NCBI GenBank assembly: GCA_025360685.1
Contig: JANYBR010000052.1
Span: 1-13,779, forward strand
Reading direction: 5' to 3'
DNA: 13,779 nt
Source: Pseudomonadota bacterium
Lineage (GTDB): Bacteria; Pseudomonadota; Alphaproteobacteria; Micropepsales; Micropepsaceae
The translations under genes were made by a program, and so were the position numbers. Positions 1 to 6,345 of this stretch are shown here, one piece after another. The notes under the pieces are model-generated. The model did no database searches, was not told the origin of the DNA, and saw only the letters and a program-made list of their open reading frames with translations. How positions within the stretch are numbered: position 1 is the stretch's first letter; each line of letters begins with the position of its first letter.

Positions 1-861
1 GCCCATCGCGAATGCGGAACGTTCGCGCGACAGGCCCTCGATCTGACCGCCGATGCCACCCATCACACCCGCCTGCCCGGAGAGCATGGCCTGTTGCGGG
101 AATGGCTTGATGTCCTGCGGCCGTTTCTCCCAATCGGCAACCCATTCGTTCTTGAAGACGCGCATCGGCTTGCCGGAATAGGAACGCGTGATGATCGTAT
201 CCTCGTCCGTGGCGTCCACGATGACTTGCTTGTAGAGGCCGCCCGCATGCGCCTCAGTCGAAGCGATGAAGCGTGTGCCCATCCATACGCCTTGCGCGCC
301 CAGCGCCAGTGCCGCGGCAAGGCCGCGGCCGTCGACGATGGAGCCGGCCGCGATGACCGGAATCTTCACGGCGTCGACAATTTGAGGGATCAGAGCCATG
401 CCGGCGACACGACCGGTATGGCCGCCGGCTTCAGTACCTTGTGCGATGACGGCGTCGAGCTTGCCGGCTTCCGCGATGCGCGCGTGCTTCACGGCACCGG
501 CGACGTTCATCACCTTCAAACCGGCATCGTGAAACTTCTTCACCAGGTGCGGCGGCGGCACTCCTAAGCCCGAGATGAACGCCTTGGCGCCGCCTTCGAT
601 GATGATGTCCGCAGTGCGCTCCAGCGACTCCGGCACGGCGGCGAGAAGATCGACGCCGAACGGCTTGTCCGTCTTGTCACGGACGATCTTCATTTCGCGC
701 TTGATCTCGTCCGGCGAACGCCCGGCCATGCCAAGCGTGCCAAAGCCTCCCGCTTCCGAAACGGCCGCCGCCAGTTCGCCGTACGACACACCACCCATAC
801 CAGCGAGCATGATGGGATATTTGATGCCGAGCATGTCGCAAAGCACGGTGCGGATGGTCAT
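1..861 (-). CDS. Nitronate monooxygenase (2-nitropropane dioxygenase family), 3' end cut by window
   Basis: This is an FMN-dependent TIM-barrel enzyme of the nitronate monooxygenase family, which oxidises alkyl nitronates to carbonyl compounds and nitrite. The window holds 287 codons from an ATG at 861 with no stop; roughly 30-50 C-terminal residues are probably missing. The N-terminus has the usual PIMLAGMGG strand (16-24). Residues 141-150, QGTEAGGHTG, are the flavin-phosphate loop with the conserved His148. AAGSIVDGRG (171-180) and GVWMGTRF (191-198) form the second phosphate-binding part. A GGAG ribosome site lies 6 bases before the ATG. The gene is downstream of, and co-directional with, the Hsp70-like gene, with a 77-base gap that holds a repeat array. 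The related enoyl-ACP reductase FabK shares the loop, so substrate is inferred only at family level. Confidence 0.9.
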   Translation of the reverse strand, partial: MTIRTVLCDMLGIKYPIMLAGMGGVSYGELAAAVSEAGGFGTLGMAGRSPDEIKREMKIVRDKTDKPFGVDLLAAVPESLERTADIIIEGGAKAFISGLGVPPPHLVKKFHDAGLKVMNVAGAVKHARIAEAGKLDAVIAQGTEAGGHTGRVAGMALIPQIVDAVKIPVIAAGSIVDGRGLAAALALGAQGVWMGTRFIASTEAHAGGLYKQVIVDATDEDTIITRSYSGKPMRVFKNEWVADWEKRPQDIKPFPQQAMLSGQAGVMGGIGGQIEGLSRERSAFAMG

Positions 862-872
862 GTCGAACTCCG

Positions 873-936
873 GGTATCAGGTGTCGGGTATCACTATGAC
901 AGTAATGCCGATGCCTGAAACCTGATATCTGAAATC
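873..936. repeat. Inverted array of degenerate 7-bp repeats between two genes
   Basis: On the + strand, 873-893 reads as three heptamers in tandem: GGTATCA, GGTGTCG, GGTATCA. On the - strand, 936-909 reads as four: GATTTCA, GATATCA, GGTTTCA, GGCATCG. The shared consensus is about GRTWTCA. The two blocks face each other across 15 bases, and 20-base arms match at 16 of 20 positions, so a transcript could fold into a long imperfect hairpin. The array begins directly upstream of the nitronate monooxygenase ribosome site and ends two bases before the stop of the Hsp70-like gene. It may be a dispersed intergenic repeat family, an mRNA-stability hairpin or a protein-binding array; the sequence does not decide. 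Confidence 0.7.
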
Positions 937-938
937 CG

Positions 939-2192
939 TCATCCGAAGCGCTTCTGCGCCTCGCGCGTCAGCCCTAACGCAACGGAAAGGAAGTCCGATC
1001 CTGTCGCTGCTCGAGCGGAGGGCGCGGCGCGGGCAATGGCTGAGCGAACGGCCGGTACGCGGCTGGATCCGCCCGTGAAAAAAATTGTCTGGATGCCACT
1101 TGGATTCAAGCCGGCGTCTTTGATGCACTTCGCCGCAGTCTGGTTCAGTCGTTCGGTACGGGTCGCAATGGCTTCGTCGAAGCCGTGACGCGTGGCCATT
1201 GCCGCCAATCCCGGTTCGATGAAGTCGAGCGGAAGAGACGCTGCATCTTTTTCGCTGAGTTCGATCTTCGTGTCCTCGACGGTGAACGCGATGCGATGTC
1301 CGAGGCGTGAACGAATGACCTTCAGCAGCCGGGCAACTCTCTCAGGTTCACGCGAACCCGCGACCAGTTCGAGCAGCATGCGTTCGTTCTGGAACGTGTA
1401 GGTGAAATTGATGGTGGGCCAGGTGGCGAGCTCGAAGTAGAGCGAGTTCGGCATCGGCAGATTCTTTTTGACGAGCTGCGTACCCAGTCCCAGAATCGGC
1501 ATGACCGCTTTCAGGCTCAGCAGCGAGTCGAAGTCCGTGCCGCCAACCCGCACGCCCGCGTTTGACAGAATGTCGCGCGAACGGTCGGGCAGGGCGCGCC
1601 TCTGCGGACCGATCCGGATGACAGTGAAGTCTGACGTGCCGCCACCGATATCAGCGATGAGCACCGTTTCTTCGCGAGATGCGGTCTCCTCATAGTGGTA
1701 GGCCGCGGCAATGGGCTCGTAGACGAACGCCACATCGCGAAAGCCTACCCGCTTCGCGATCCCGTTCAGCACGCGCTCCGCCTTGGCGTCGGCCGCATCG
1801 TCATTGTCGACGAAGCGTACCGGGCGCCCATGCACGACGGCAGTTAGCTCTTCTCCGGCAAAGGCTTCCGCCTTGCTCTTCAAATGCCGCACGAAGATCT
1901 CAACCACCTCCGTCAGCGGCACCATCTTGCTTCCGAGGGCAGTCTTCTCGTCGATCAGGGGCGAGCCCAGAATAGACTTGAGGGCACGCATCAGACGTCC
2001 GTCATGCTGGCCCACATAGGTCCCGATTGCGTCTGCGCCGAACAGAACGCGGCCCCTGGTTTCGTAGTCAAAGAAGACCGCGCTCGGGATCAAGGTGTCG
2101 TTGCCCTCGACCGGAGCGAGGGTGGGCGCATCGCCCTGCATGAGGCCGATCGCCGAATTGGATGTACCGAAATCGAGTCCGCAGGCAGTCAT
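939..2192 (-). CDS. yegD: Hsp70-family ATPase without substrate-binding domain (YegD-like)
   Basis: The 417-residue protein has the actin/Hsp70 nucleotide-binding fold and little else. GLDFGTSNSAIG (5-16) is the phosphate-1 loop. EPIAAAYHY (159-167) precedes the phosphate-2 loop DIGGGTSDF (181-189). FFTGGSSRVPAVR (371-383) is the adenosine motif. The roughly 200-residue DnaK peptide-binding and lid region is absent; length and motif order match E. coli YegD (about 450 residues). The function of that subfamily is poorly known, and a cytosolic ATP-dependent chaperone-like role is inferred. The ATG at 2192 has AGGGG at 2203-2199, and that ribosome site lies in a hairpin. The gene follows DUF2306 on the same strand after 150 bases, so it probably has its own promoter. 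Confidence 0.9.
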   Translation of the reverse strand: MTACGLDFGTSNSAIGLMQGDAPTLAPVEGNDTLIPSAVFFDYETRGRVLFGADAIGTYVGQHDGRLMRALKSILGSPLIDEKTALGSKMVPLTEVVEIFVRHLKSKAEAFAGEELTAVVHGRPVRFVDNDDAADAKAERVLNGIAKRVGFRDVAFVYEPIAAAYHYEETASREETVLIADIGGGTSDFTVIRIGPQRRALPDRSRDILSNAGVRVGGTDFDSLLSLKAVMPILGLGTQLVKKNLPMPNSLYFELATWPTINFTYTFQNERMLLELVAGSREPERVARLLKVIRSRLGHRIAFTVEDTKIELSEKDAASLPLDFIEPGLAAMATRHGFDEAIATRTERLNQTAAKCIKDAGLNPSGIQTIFFTGGSSRVPAVRSAIARAAPSARAATGSDFLSVALGLTREAQKRFG

Positions 2193-2196
2193 GGAA

Positions 2197-2222
2197 ATCC
2201 CCTGTCATACGCATGAGGGGAT
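2197..2222 (-). promoter_or_regulatory. Hairpin covering the ribosome binding site of the yegD-like gene
   Basis: Read on the - strand, ATCCCCT (2222-2216) is perfectly complementary to AGGGGAT (2203-2197). The 12-base middle can add a CAT/ATG three-pair stem around GCGT. The downstream arm holds the AGGGG ribosome site, six bases before the start codon at 2192. In mRNA the site would therefore be paired, as in RNA thermometers and other translational switches. That the gene is chaperone-like makes a thermal switch plausible, but this is inference. Confidence 0.5.
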
Positions 2223-2247
2223 GTCATCTATTACGATAAAAGTGACC

Positions 2248-2276
2248 TTGCCAGACTGTTTCTTTGTTTCTAAACT
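2248..2276 (+). promoter_or_regulatory. Predicted sigma-70-type promoter, antisense to the flanking genes
   Basis: TTGCCA (2248-2253) and TAAACT (2271-2276) are separated by exactly 17 bases. Both neighbouring genes are on the - strand, so this promoter would drive a transcript in the opposite direction starting near 2283. A terminator-like hairpin follows at once (2291-2320), giving a predicted RNA of only about 40 bases. The locally AT-rich stretch may also simply contain promoter elements of the - strand gene, so confidence is modest. Confidence 0.35.
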
Positions 2277-2290
2277 GACCCCTGATCATG

Positions 2291-2320
2291 GGATGTCCGA
2301 GAAATCGGGCGTCCTTTTTT
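2291..2320 (+). terminator. Rho-independent terminator reading rightwards
   Basis: GGATGTCCGA (2291-2300) pairs with TCGGGCGTCC (2305-2314) over ten positions, two of them G-U, around a GAAA tetraloop. Six T residues follow (2315-2320). The T-run is only on the + strand; read leftwards the hairpin has no T-tract, so it is not a canonical terminator for the DUF2306 gene that ends at 2343. There is no + strand protein gene upstream, so it ends either antisense transcription or a small RNA from the predicted promoter at 2248. Confidence 0.65.
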
Positions 2321-2342
2321 GTTTGTGTACGGACGATCCCGG

Positions 2343-2990
2343 TCAGGCGGCGACGGCGGACGTGCCGCGCCTTCGCATCGAAGTCGCGAACGTATAGAGC
2401 GCCACCACGATCACATTCGGAATCCACGACGTGTAGGCGAGCCAGACGGACATCTCGCGATAGCTTGTGAAACCGAAGAACATAAATCCGAACGGAATTT
2501 GAAGACGCAGGGTAACTGCACCAAACGTCATCGCGTAGCTGAAGCGCATGAGGATGCGATGCAACTCAAAGTTCCTTGCGACGGCGGCGCGCCAGCCGGC
2601 AAAAGTCGTGCCGATCCACAGGACCGCGAGCATCGTGAAGCCGACGCTGGCGACCGGACCACCCGATGCGAACGGAGCGGTGAACAGAGCGCCCATGCCC
2701 GAAACGAGGCAGGCGGCGACATAGGTTCGTCCGGTCCAGCGATGCAGCCTCGGGCGGCTTGAACGGAGGCGGGGGAAGAACTGCCACGGTCCCAGCAGGA
2801 GGGCGATGGGGCCGACGATCATGTGGGTCAGTGCCTGGACTGGCACGCGCGCGATCACACCGCGAATAGCACTGTCGACACCCAGATAGATGTTGTCCGG
2901 CACGGCATCGTAGCGCATCGCGTGGATCGCGACGCCGACCGCCAGAAATGCCATGGTGTAGAGGCTGTAACGCGCAATTCCCTTTTCCAC
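2343..2990 (-). CDS. DUF2306 integral membrane protein
   Basis: This 215-residue, strongly hydrophobic protein is assigned to DUF2306 from its motifs: THMIVGPIALLLGPWQF (55-71), RLHRWTGRTYV (81-91), HRILMRFSYAM (144-154) and a C-terminal WIPN (189-192). About six membrane segments are visible, near 8-26, 52-70, 90-108, 114-132, 150-172 and 186-204. The histidines in the first three motifs are the conserved positions of the family; its biochemical role is not known to me. The start is a GTG at 2990 with AGGAG at 3001-2997, six bases away. The gene is divergent from a TetR-type regulator, and its promoter carries two operator-like palindromes, so it is probably the regulator's target. Confidence 0.8.
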   Translation of the reverse strand: MEKGIARYSLYTMAFLAVGVAIHAMRYDAVPDNIYLGVDSAIRGVIARVPVQALTHMIVGPIALLLGPWQFFPRLRSSRPRLHRWTGRTYVAACLVSGMGALFTAPFASGGPVASVGFTMLAVLWIGTTFAGWRAAVARNFELHRILMRFSYAMTFGAVTLRLQIPFGFMFFGFTSYREMSVWLAYTSWIPNVIVVALYTFATSMRRRGTSAVAA

Positions 2991-3011
2991 CGCCCGCTCC
3001 TGCGCTACGAT

Positions 3012-3026
3012 CTAAACAGTGTATAG
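3012..3026. promoter_or_regulatory. Operator-like palindrome O1 (TetR-type)
   Basis: CTAAACAGTGTATAG is an inverted repeat around G3019: the half CTAAACA would be matched by TGTTTAG, and TGTATAG is present (6 of 7). The core AACAGTGT recurs in a second copy centred 31 bases away. This copy covers the predicted transcription start of the DUF2306 gene and the proposed GTG start of the regulator. Confidence 0.6.
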
Positions 3027-3696
3027 ATCAATAGGCGTCCATTTGAACAGTGTCAAGATCAAGCCGCGCGCGAAAACTAAATCGAAGGCGCCCTACCACC
3101 ATGGCGATCTGCGAAAACAATTGGTCGCCGCGGCTGAGGAAATCATACTAGAGCGCGGGGTCGACGGATTCACTTTGCGCGAGGCATCCCGGCGAGCAGG
3201 GGTGTCGCCAGCGGCACCCGCGCATCACTTCAAAGATGCGCGCGGACTATTGTCCGAAGTCGCCCTGCTGGGATTTCAAGAATTCGGCGACGCACTGATC
3301 GCGGCCGACCAGCGCGGCGGAAAGGATCCGCAAAAGCGGCTGTATGAACAGGGACTCGCCTATGTCACCTTCGCGCTGAAGAACCCGGCACGTTTCCAAC
3401 TCATGTTCGCGCACGGCAAGTGCGACATGCGTTACAAAAATCTCGGCGAAGTCGCAGAACGTTCGTTCAAGGTTCTTGAGAGCGCCGTCCGCGCCGCTTC
3501 AGGCCTCAAGCCGGCAGATGACATGACAGAAGACGCATACGGTCTTTTGATGGCCAATTGGTCGATCGTGCATGGCTTCGCGCATCTTGCACTCGGCGGC
3601 GAACTCGACACGCCGGCCGGCGGCCGCGGCGGCAAGGGCGCGATCCTGAAATCGTTCTTGCCGCTGACCCTGAAACACCTGCCGGCTAGAAGATGA
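3019..3696 (+). CDS. TetR/AcrR-family transcriptional repressor with WHG-type C-terminal domain
   Basis: From the GTG at 3019 the protein has 225 residues. YHHGDLRKQL (26-35) opens the DNA-binding domain, and the helix-turn-helix runs from about 51 to 71 (FTLREASRRAGVSPAAPAHHF). The C-terminal ligand-binding domain contains WSIVHGFAHL (181-190), the mark of the WHG type. The start is uncertain: GTG 3019 is the first possible codon after an in-frame TAA at 3013, but it lies inside operator O1. TTG 3043, in frame, would give 217 residues and keep the whole DNA-binding domain. The gene is divergent from the DUF2306 gene and probably represses both itself and that gene. Its last 11 bases overlap the end of the convergent SDR gene. 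The ligand cannot be told from sequence. Confidence 0.88.
   Translation: MYRSIGVHLNSVKIKPRAKTKSKAPYHHGDLRKQLVAAAEEIILERGVDGFTLREASRRAGVSPAAPAHHFKDARGLLSEVALLGFQEFGDALIAADQRGGKDPQKRLYEQGLAYVTFALKNPARFQLMFAHGKCDMRYKNLGEVAERSFKVLESAVRAASGLKPADDMTEDAYGLLMANWSIVHGFAHLALGGELDTPAGGRGGKGAILKSFLPLTLKHLPARR
3028..3056 (-). promoter_or_regulatory. Promoter of the DUF2306 gene
   Basis: On the - strand, TTGACA (3056-3051, a perfect -35) is followed by a 17-base spacer and TATTGA (3033-3028). The start of transcription should fall near 3021, leaving a leader of about 30 bases with AGGAG before the GTG at 2990. The two operator-like sites overlap the -35 and the start point. Confidence 0.65.
3043..3057. 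promoter_or_regulatory. Operator-like site O2 (TetR-type)
   Basis: TTGAACAGTGTCAAG shares the core AACAGTGT with O1 and matches it at 11 of 15 positions; its dyad symmetry is weaker. Its centre at 3050 is 31 bases from that of O1, about three helical turns, so both sites face the same side of the DNA. It overlaps the -35 of the DUF2306 promoter. Confidence 0.5.
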
Positions 3697-4465
3697 TATA
3701 TCCGCCGTCGATGATGAACGTGTCGCCGGTGTGATATTTCGAGGCGTCGCTTGCCAGATAGACGGCGATGCCGCCGAAATCTTCCGGCTTGCCCCAGCGG
3801 CGCATCGGTACGCGTGGGATGACCTTCTCTGCGAAAGCCGATGAGTTCTGCGCCATCGACGTCATGTCGGTCGCGATCCAACCAGGAGCGATCGAGTTGG
3901 CGCGGACGCCGAAGCGGGCGTGCTCTACGGCGATCGAGCGCATCATGGCCAGCACCGCACCCTTTGTCGCGCTGTAGGCCTCATTGCGCCCGGCGCCTTC
4001 GAGACCGGCAAGACTCGCCACACCAACCAGAGAGCCGCCGGCGTCGCCTTTACCGGCCCGCTCGACCATGTGCTTGCAGGCCTCGCGTAGGGTGAAGAAC
4101 ACACCCTCTTCATTCACGGCATGGACGCGCCGCCAGATGTCGAGCGTCATCTGGCTGAATGACGGCGCGCCGCCACCGATGCCCGCATTGGCGATCACCG
4201 TGTCGACGCGCCCCATTTCCTTGATCGTTGCACCCATCGCGTCGACGACTTCGGATTCGCTGGCGACGTTCACCTTGCGCGCGCTGACGCGCCGGCCGTG
4301 CACTTTGAGTTTCTTGACGGCGTCTTCGTTCTTGACTTCATTCGTTCCCCACACGGCGACGTCCGCGCCGGCCTGAGCCAAGGCGTCGGCCATTCCAAAA
4401 CCGATCCCGCCATTGCCGCCCGTGACAAGCGCCACCTTCCCCGTCAGATCGAATGGCTTGTACAT
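3686..4465 (-). CDS. SDR-family NAD(P)-dependent oxidoreductase
   Basis: This 259-residue classical short-chain dehydrogenase acts in the cytosol. The N-terminal FDLTGKVALVTGGNGGIG (5-22) carries the TGxxxGIG cofactor loop. NAG is at 93-95 and the helix-4 Asn is Asn118. The catalytic Ser151, Tyr164 and Lys168 (YSATK) are all present, followed by IAPGWIATDM (192-201). The C-terminus HTGDTFIIDGG is typical of the 3-oxoacyl-ACP reductase/gluconate 5-dehydrogenase-like group, but the substrate is not resolved. I chose the ATG at 4465 because GGAGAA lies about six bases before it and the family's N-terminus begins there; the reading frame stays open to 4657, but that extra sequence resembles nothing. 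It converges on the TetR gene with an 11-base overlap. Confidence 0.92.
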   Translation of the reverse strand: MYKPFDLTGKVALVTGGNGGIGFGMADALAQAGADVAVWGTNEVKNEDAVKKLKVHGRRVSARKVNVASESEVVDAMGATIKEMGRVDTVIANAGIGGGAPSFSQMTLDIWRRVHAVNEEGVFFTLREACKHMVERAGKGDAGGSLVGVASLAGLEGAGRNEAYSATKGAVLAMMRSIAVEHARFGVRANSIAPGWIATDMTSMAQNSSAFAEKVIPRVPMRRWGKPEDFGGIAVYLASDASKYHTGDTFIIDGGYIIF

Positions 4466-4499
4466 GGAAATTCTCCGGTTTTTTCGCGAACGGGACGGT

Positions 4500-4554
4500 A
4501 GACGGAGCCCCGAATGCGGGCAACCGATGCCGTAACCATATTTTGGCTCCGTCT
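4500..4554. repeat. Perfect 10-bp inverted repeat in a divergent intergenic region
   Basis: AGACGGAGCC (4500-4509) and GGCTCCGTCT (4545-4554) are exact reverse complements separated by 35 bases. The pair lies in the 149-base gap between the SDR gene (leftward) and the Ntn-hydrolase-like gene (rightward). It could be two half-sites for a regulator acting on one or both genes, or a hairpin in a leader RNA. A TACAAT on the - strand (4564-4559) is a possible -10 for the SDR gene, but I found no matching -35. Confidence 0.6.
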
Positions 4555-4614
4555 CCCAATTGTAGCGGGGCTGTGACATTCTCCGCGACAAAGAGTGGGA
4601 CAGGGCTTCAGGGC

Positions 4615-5868
4615 ATGACTTCCGAGATCGCGGTGATGAACCAGCGTGCGGTCGCACTCGCGGCCGACTCCGCGGTCACACTCATCGATGGCGGGACGGT
4701 TGTGGTGCGCAACGATCAGCGCAAGCTCTACAATCTGCTCTCTGGTCAGCCCGTCGGCATCATGTTCTTCGGTGTGGCCGACATGATGGGTCACCCATGG
4801 GAACATCTCATCGAACACTACCAGACCAAGGTCAAACCCCGTCCGCATGCCCATATTCGCGACTACGCCGCCGGTTTCCTCGGAATGCTCGACCACTTGG
4901 AAGAGTTCTTTCCGAAGGATCGCCAGAAGGACGACTACAAGCGTCTGCTCGCCTCGGTCTTCCGATACATATTTCACATGGCGCAGTATCTGCGTGAATC
5001 CGGCGGCGCCGCGCGCGAGAACGTCGGCGATACGACGATCCTGGAAGAAGCCATCGAGCGCGTTTGGCGCGACTATCAATTCCGTGAAGACGGCGTGGCT
5101 CGCGGCGATCTTTCCTGCTTTCCGAAGGGTTTCGGGGTGCAAGTGGCCCGCGATCACGGTGGCGCCATCGACGAACTCATCGCATACGGATTTCAAACCT
5201 TCGGTCTCGGCAAGCAGGCGGTTCAGCGGCTGAAGGAAATCGCCGTTTTCTGTGTCGTCAAAGACTTGTTCCTTGAGGACGTGACCGGTCTGGTCTTCGC
5301 CGGCTTCGGAACGGAGGAGCGCTATCCGGTCGTCGCCACGTATTTTGTCTCGTCGATTGTCGGCGGAATTGCCAAGCGGGCGGAAGCCTCGTTTGATGCG
5401 ATCGACGGCGACACACGTTCCAAAATCCGCGTGTTCGCGGACAGCGAAGTCACCAACGCCTTCATCCGCGGCATCGATTTCAATCTGGAGCGGCGGGTCT
5501 ATGGGGCGCTCAACATGTTGATGCACGGCCTGGTGGATCAAGTCATCGGATCATTCCCAAACGCCGATACGGCATTGCGCGAAGACGTTCGCCGCCAATT
5601 CCAATCCAGTGTCATACCGCAATATTTCGACGCCTTTCGCGGCATGATCGGCGATTACCAGCAGCACGCCTTCATCAACCCCGTCCTGCGCGTGCTGGAG
5701 ATTGCATCGCGCAATGAACTTGCCGATACGGCGCGCGAATTGGTCTCGCTCAATGTCTTCAAAAAGCGCATTATGGCGCAGAAGCAAACGGTCGGTGGAG
5801 CGATCGATGTGGCGGTTATCAGCCGCGAAGGCGGTTTCCAGTGGCAAAGCAAACAAGGCGGAGGCTGA
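4615..5868 (+). CDS. Proteasome-like (Ntn-hydrolase) putative N-terminal threonine peptidase
   Basis: This is a 417-residue protein of uncharacterised type. Its N-terminus MTSEIAVMNQRAVALAAD reads like a proteasome beta or HslV first strand. After removal of Met, Thr is residue 1 and Asp is residue 17, as in the proteasome; KLY at 36-38 corresponds to the Lys33 motif with three extra residues. PVGIMFFGVAD (46-56 with Met as 1) fits the next strands. GLVFAGFG (225-232) and GGAIDVAVISREGGF (394-408) look like later strands of the fold. Between them are long, mostly helical stretches, making the protein about twice the length of a proteasome beta subunit. I chose ATG 4615 because it places Thr second; the frame is open from 4453, but that extension has no similarity and overlaps the SDR gene. 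No strong ribosome site is visible. Peptidase activity is inferred. Confidence 0.72.
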   Translation: MTSEIAVMNQRAVALAADSAVTLIDGGTVVVRNDQRKLYNLLSGQPVGIMFFGVADMMGHPWEHLIEHYQTKVKPRPHAHIRDYAAGFLGMLDHLEEFFPKDRQKDDYKRLLASVFRYIFHMAQYLRESGGAARENVGDTTILEEAIERVWRDYQFREDGVARGDLSCFPKGFGVQVARDHGGAIDELIAYGFQTFGLGKQAVQRLKEIAVFCVVKDLFLEDVTGLVFAGFGTEERYPVVATYFVSSIVGGIAKRAEASFDAIDGDTRSKIRVFADSEVTNAFIRGIDFNLERRVYGALNMLMHGLVDQVIGSFPNADTALREDVRRQFQSSVIPQYFDAFRGMIGDYQQHAFINPVLRVLEIASRNELADTARELVSLNVFKKRIMAQKQTVGGAIDVAVISREGGFQWQSKQGGG

Positions 5869-5869
5869 G

Positions 5870-6265
5870 ATGGCCAGGAAACTTGGCGAATCGGTCAATT
5901 CGCTTTCGGAAGGTGCCGCACGGCTCGAACGCATTGTTCTTTCTGTGAAGGCGCGCCAACTTGCCGAAACCCATAACGCGCCGGCGCTCAAGCCAGCGTC
6001 GGACGGGTTCAGCCACAGCCCCGACGAGATTTGGTCGAAAAACTACATGACGGTCGGCATCGGGCCGTCGCCGCGCGGTTCCACTCCAATGCCCGGTGTG
6101 TCGACTGCCTTCCGGCTACCGGAACAGCCACGGGGCGTCACGAAACTCCAGGCGCCGCTCATGCATTCACCGGCCCGTCCGGCCATTGGCGCGACGATCG
6201 GGGAAGCACTCGCCAAACCTGCTCGCAGGCGGTCCTGGCTGGCACGCCTGGTGCTCGGCGGATAA
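5870..6265 (+). CDS. Small basic protein of unknown function, coupled to the Ntn-hydrolase-like gene
   Basis: I do not recognise this 131-residue protein. The ATG at 5870 follows the upstream TGA after a single base, with GGCGGAGG just before it inside the end of the previous gene, so translation is probably coupled. The N-terminal third (about 5-35) could form an amphipathic helix or coiled coil. The middle is rich in Pro, Gly and Ser (about 65-110) and probably disordered. The C-terminus is strongly basic, RRRSWLARLVLGG, and ends in Gly-Gly. There is no signal peptide or membrane segment. Context suggests a partner, substrate or targeting factor of the proteasome-like protein; that is inference only. 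Confidence 0.72.
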   Translation: MARKLGESVNSLSEGAARLERIVLSVKARQLAETHNAPALKPASDGFSHSPDEIWSKNYMTVGIGPSPRGSTPMPGVSTAFRLPEQPRGVTKLQAPLMHSPARPAIGATIGEALAKPARRRSWLARLVLGG

Positions 6266-6345
6266 GACGCCAAGAAATTGCCGCGAAGTTTTGTTCTCCA
6301 AGTGCGAACAATCGCCTGACCCCGCCAGGTGCGGCGCGGAGGGAA

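Noticed and set aside
94..567. 157-codon + strand frame opposite the nitronate monooxygenase
   Set aside because: The - strand frame through the same bases has the flavin-binding motifs; the + strand frame shows none.
4453..4614. Upstream extension of the proteasome-like gene to 4453
   Set aside because: The added 54 residues resemble nothing, overlap the divergent SDR start, and would bury the Thr that fits the catalytic position.
4466..4657. Extension of the SDR gene to an ATG at 4657
   Set aside because: The SDR N-terminus and a GGAGAA ribosome site fit ATG 4465; the extension would lie in the divergent promoter region.
4444..5541. 365-codon open frame on the - strand opposite the proteasome-like gene
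   Set aside because: Its translation is rich in Asp, Arg and His with no recognisable motif, and it is antisense to a gene with clear family signatures. Long empty antisense frames are usual at this GC content.
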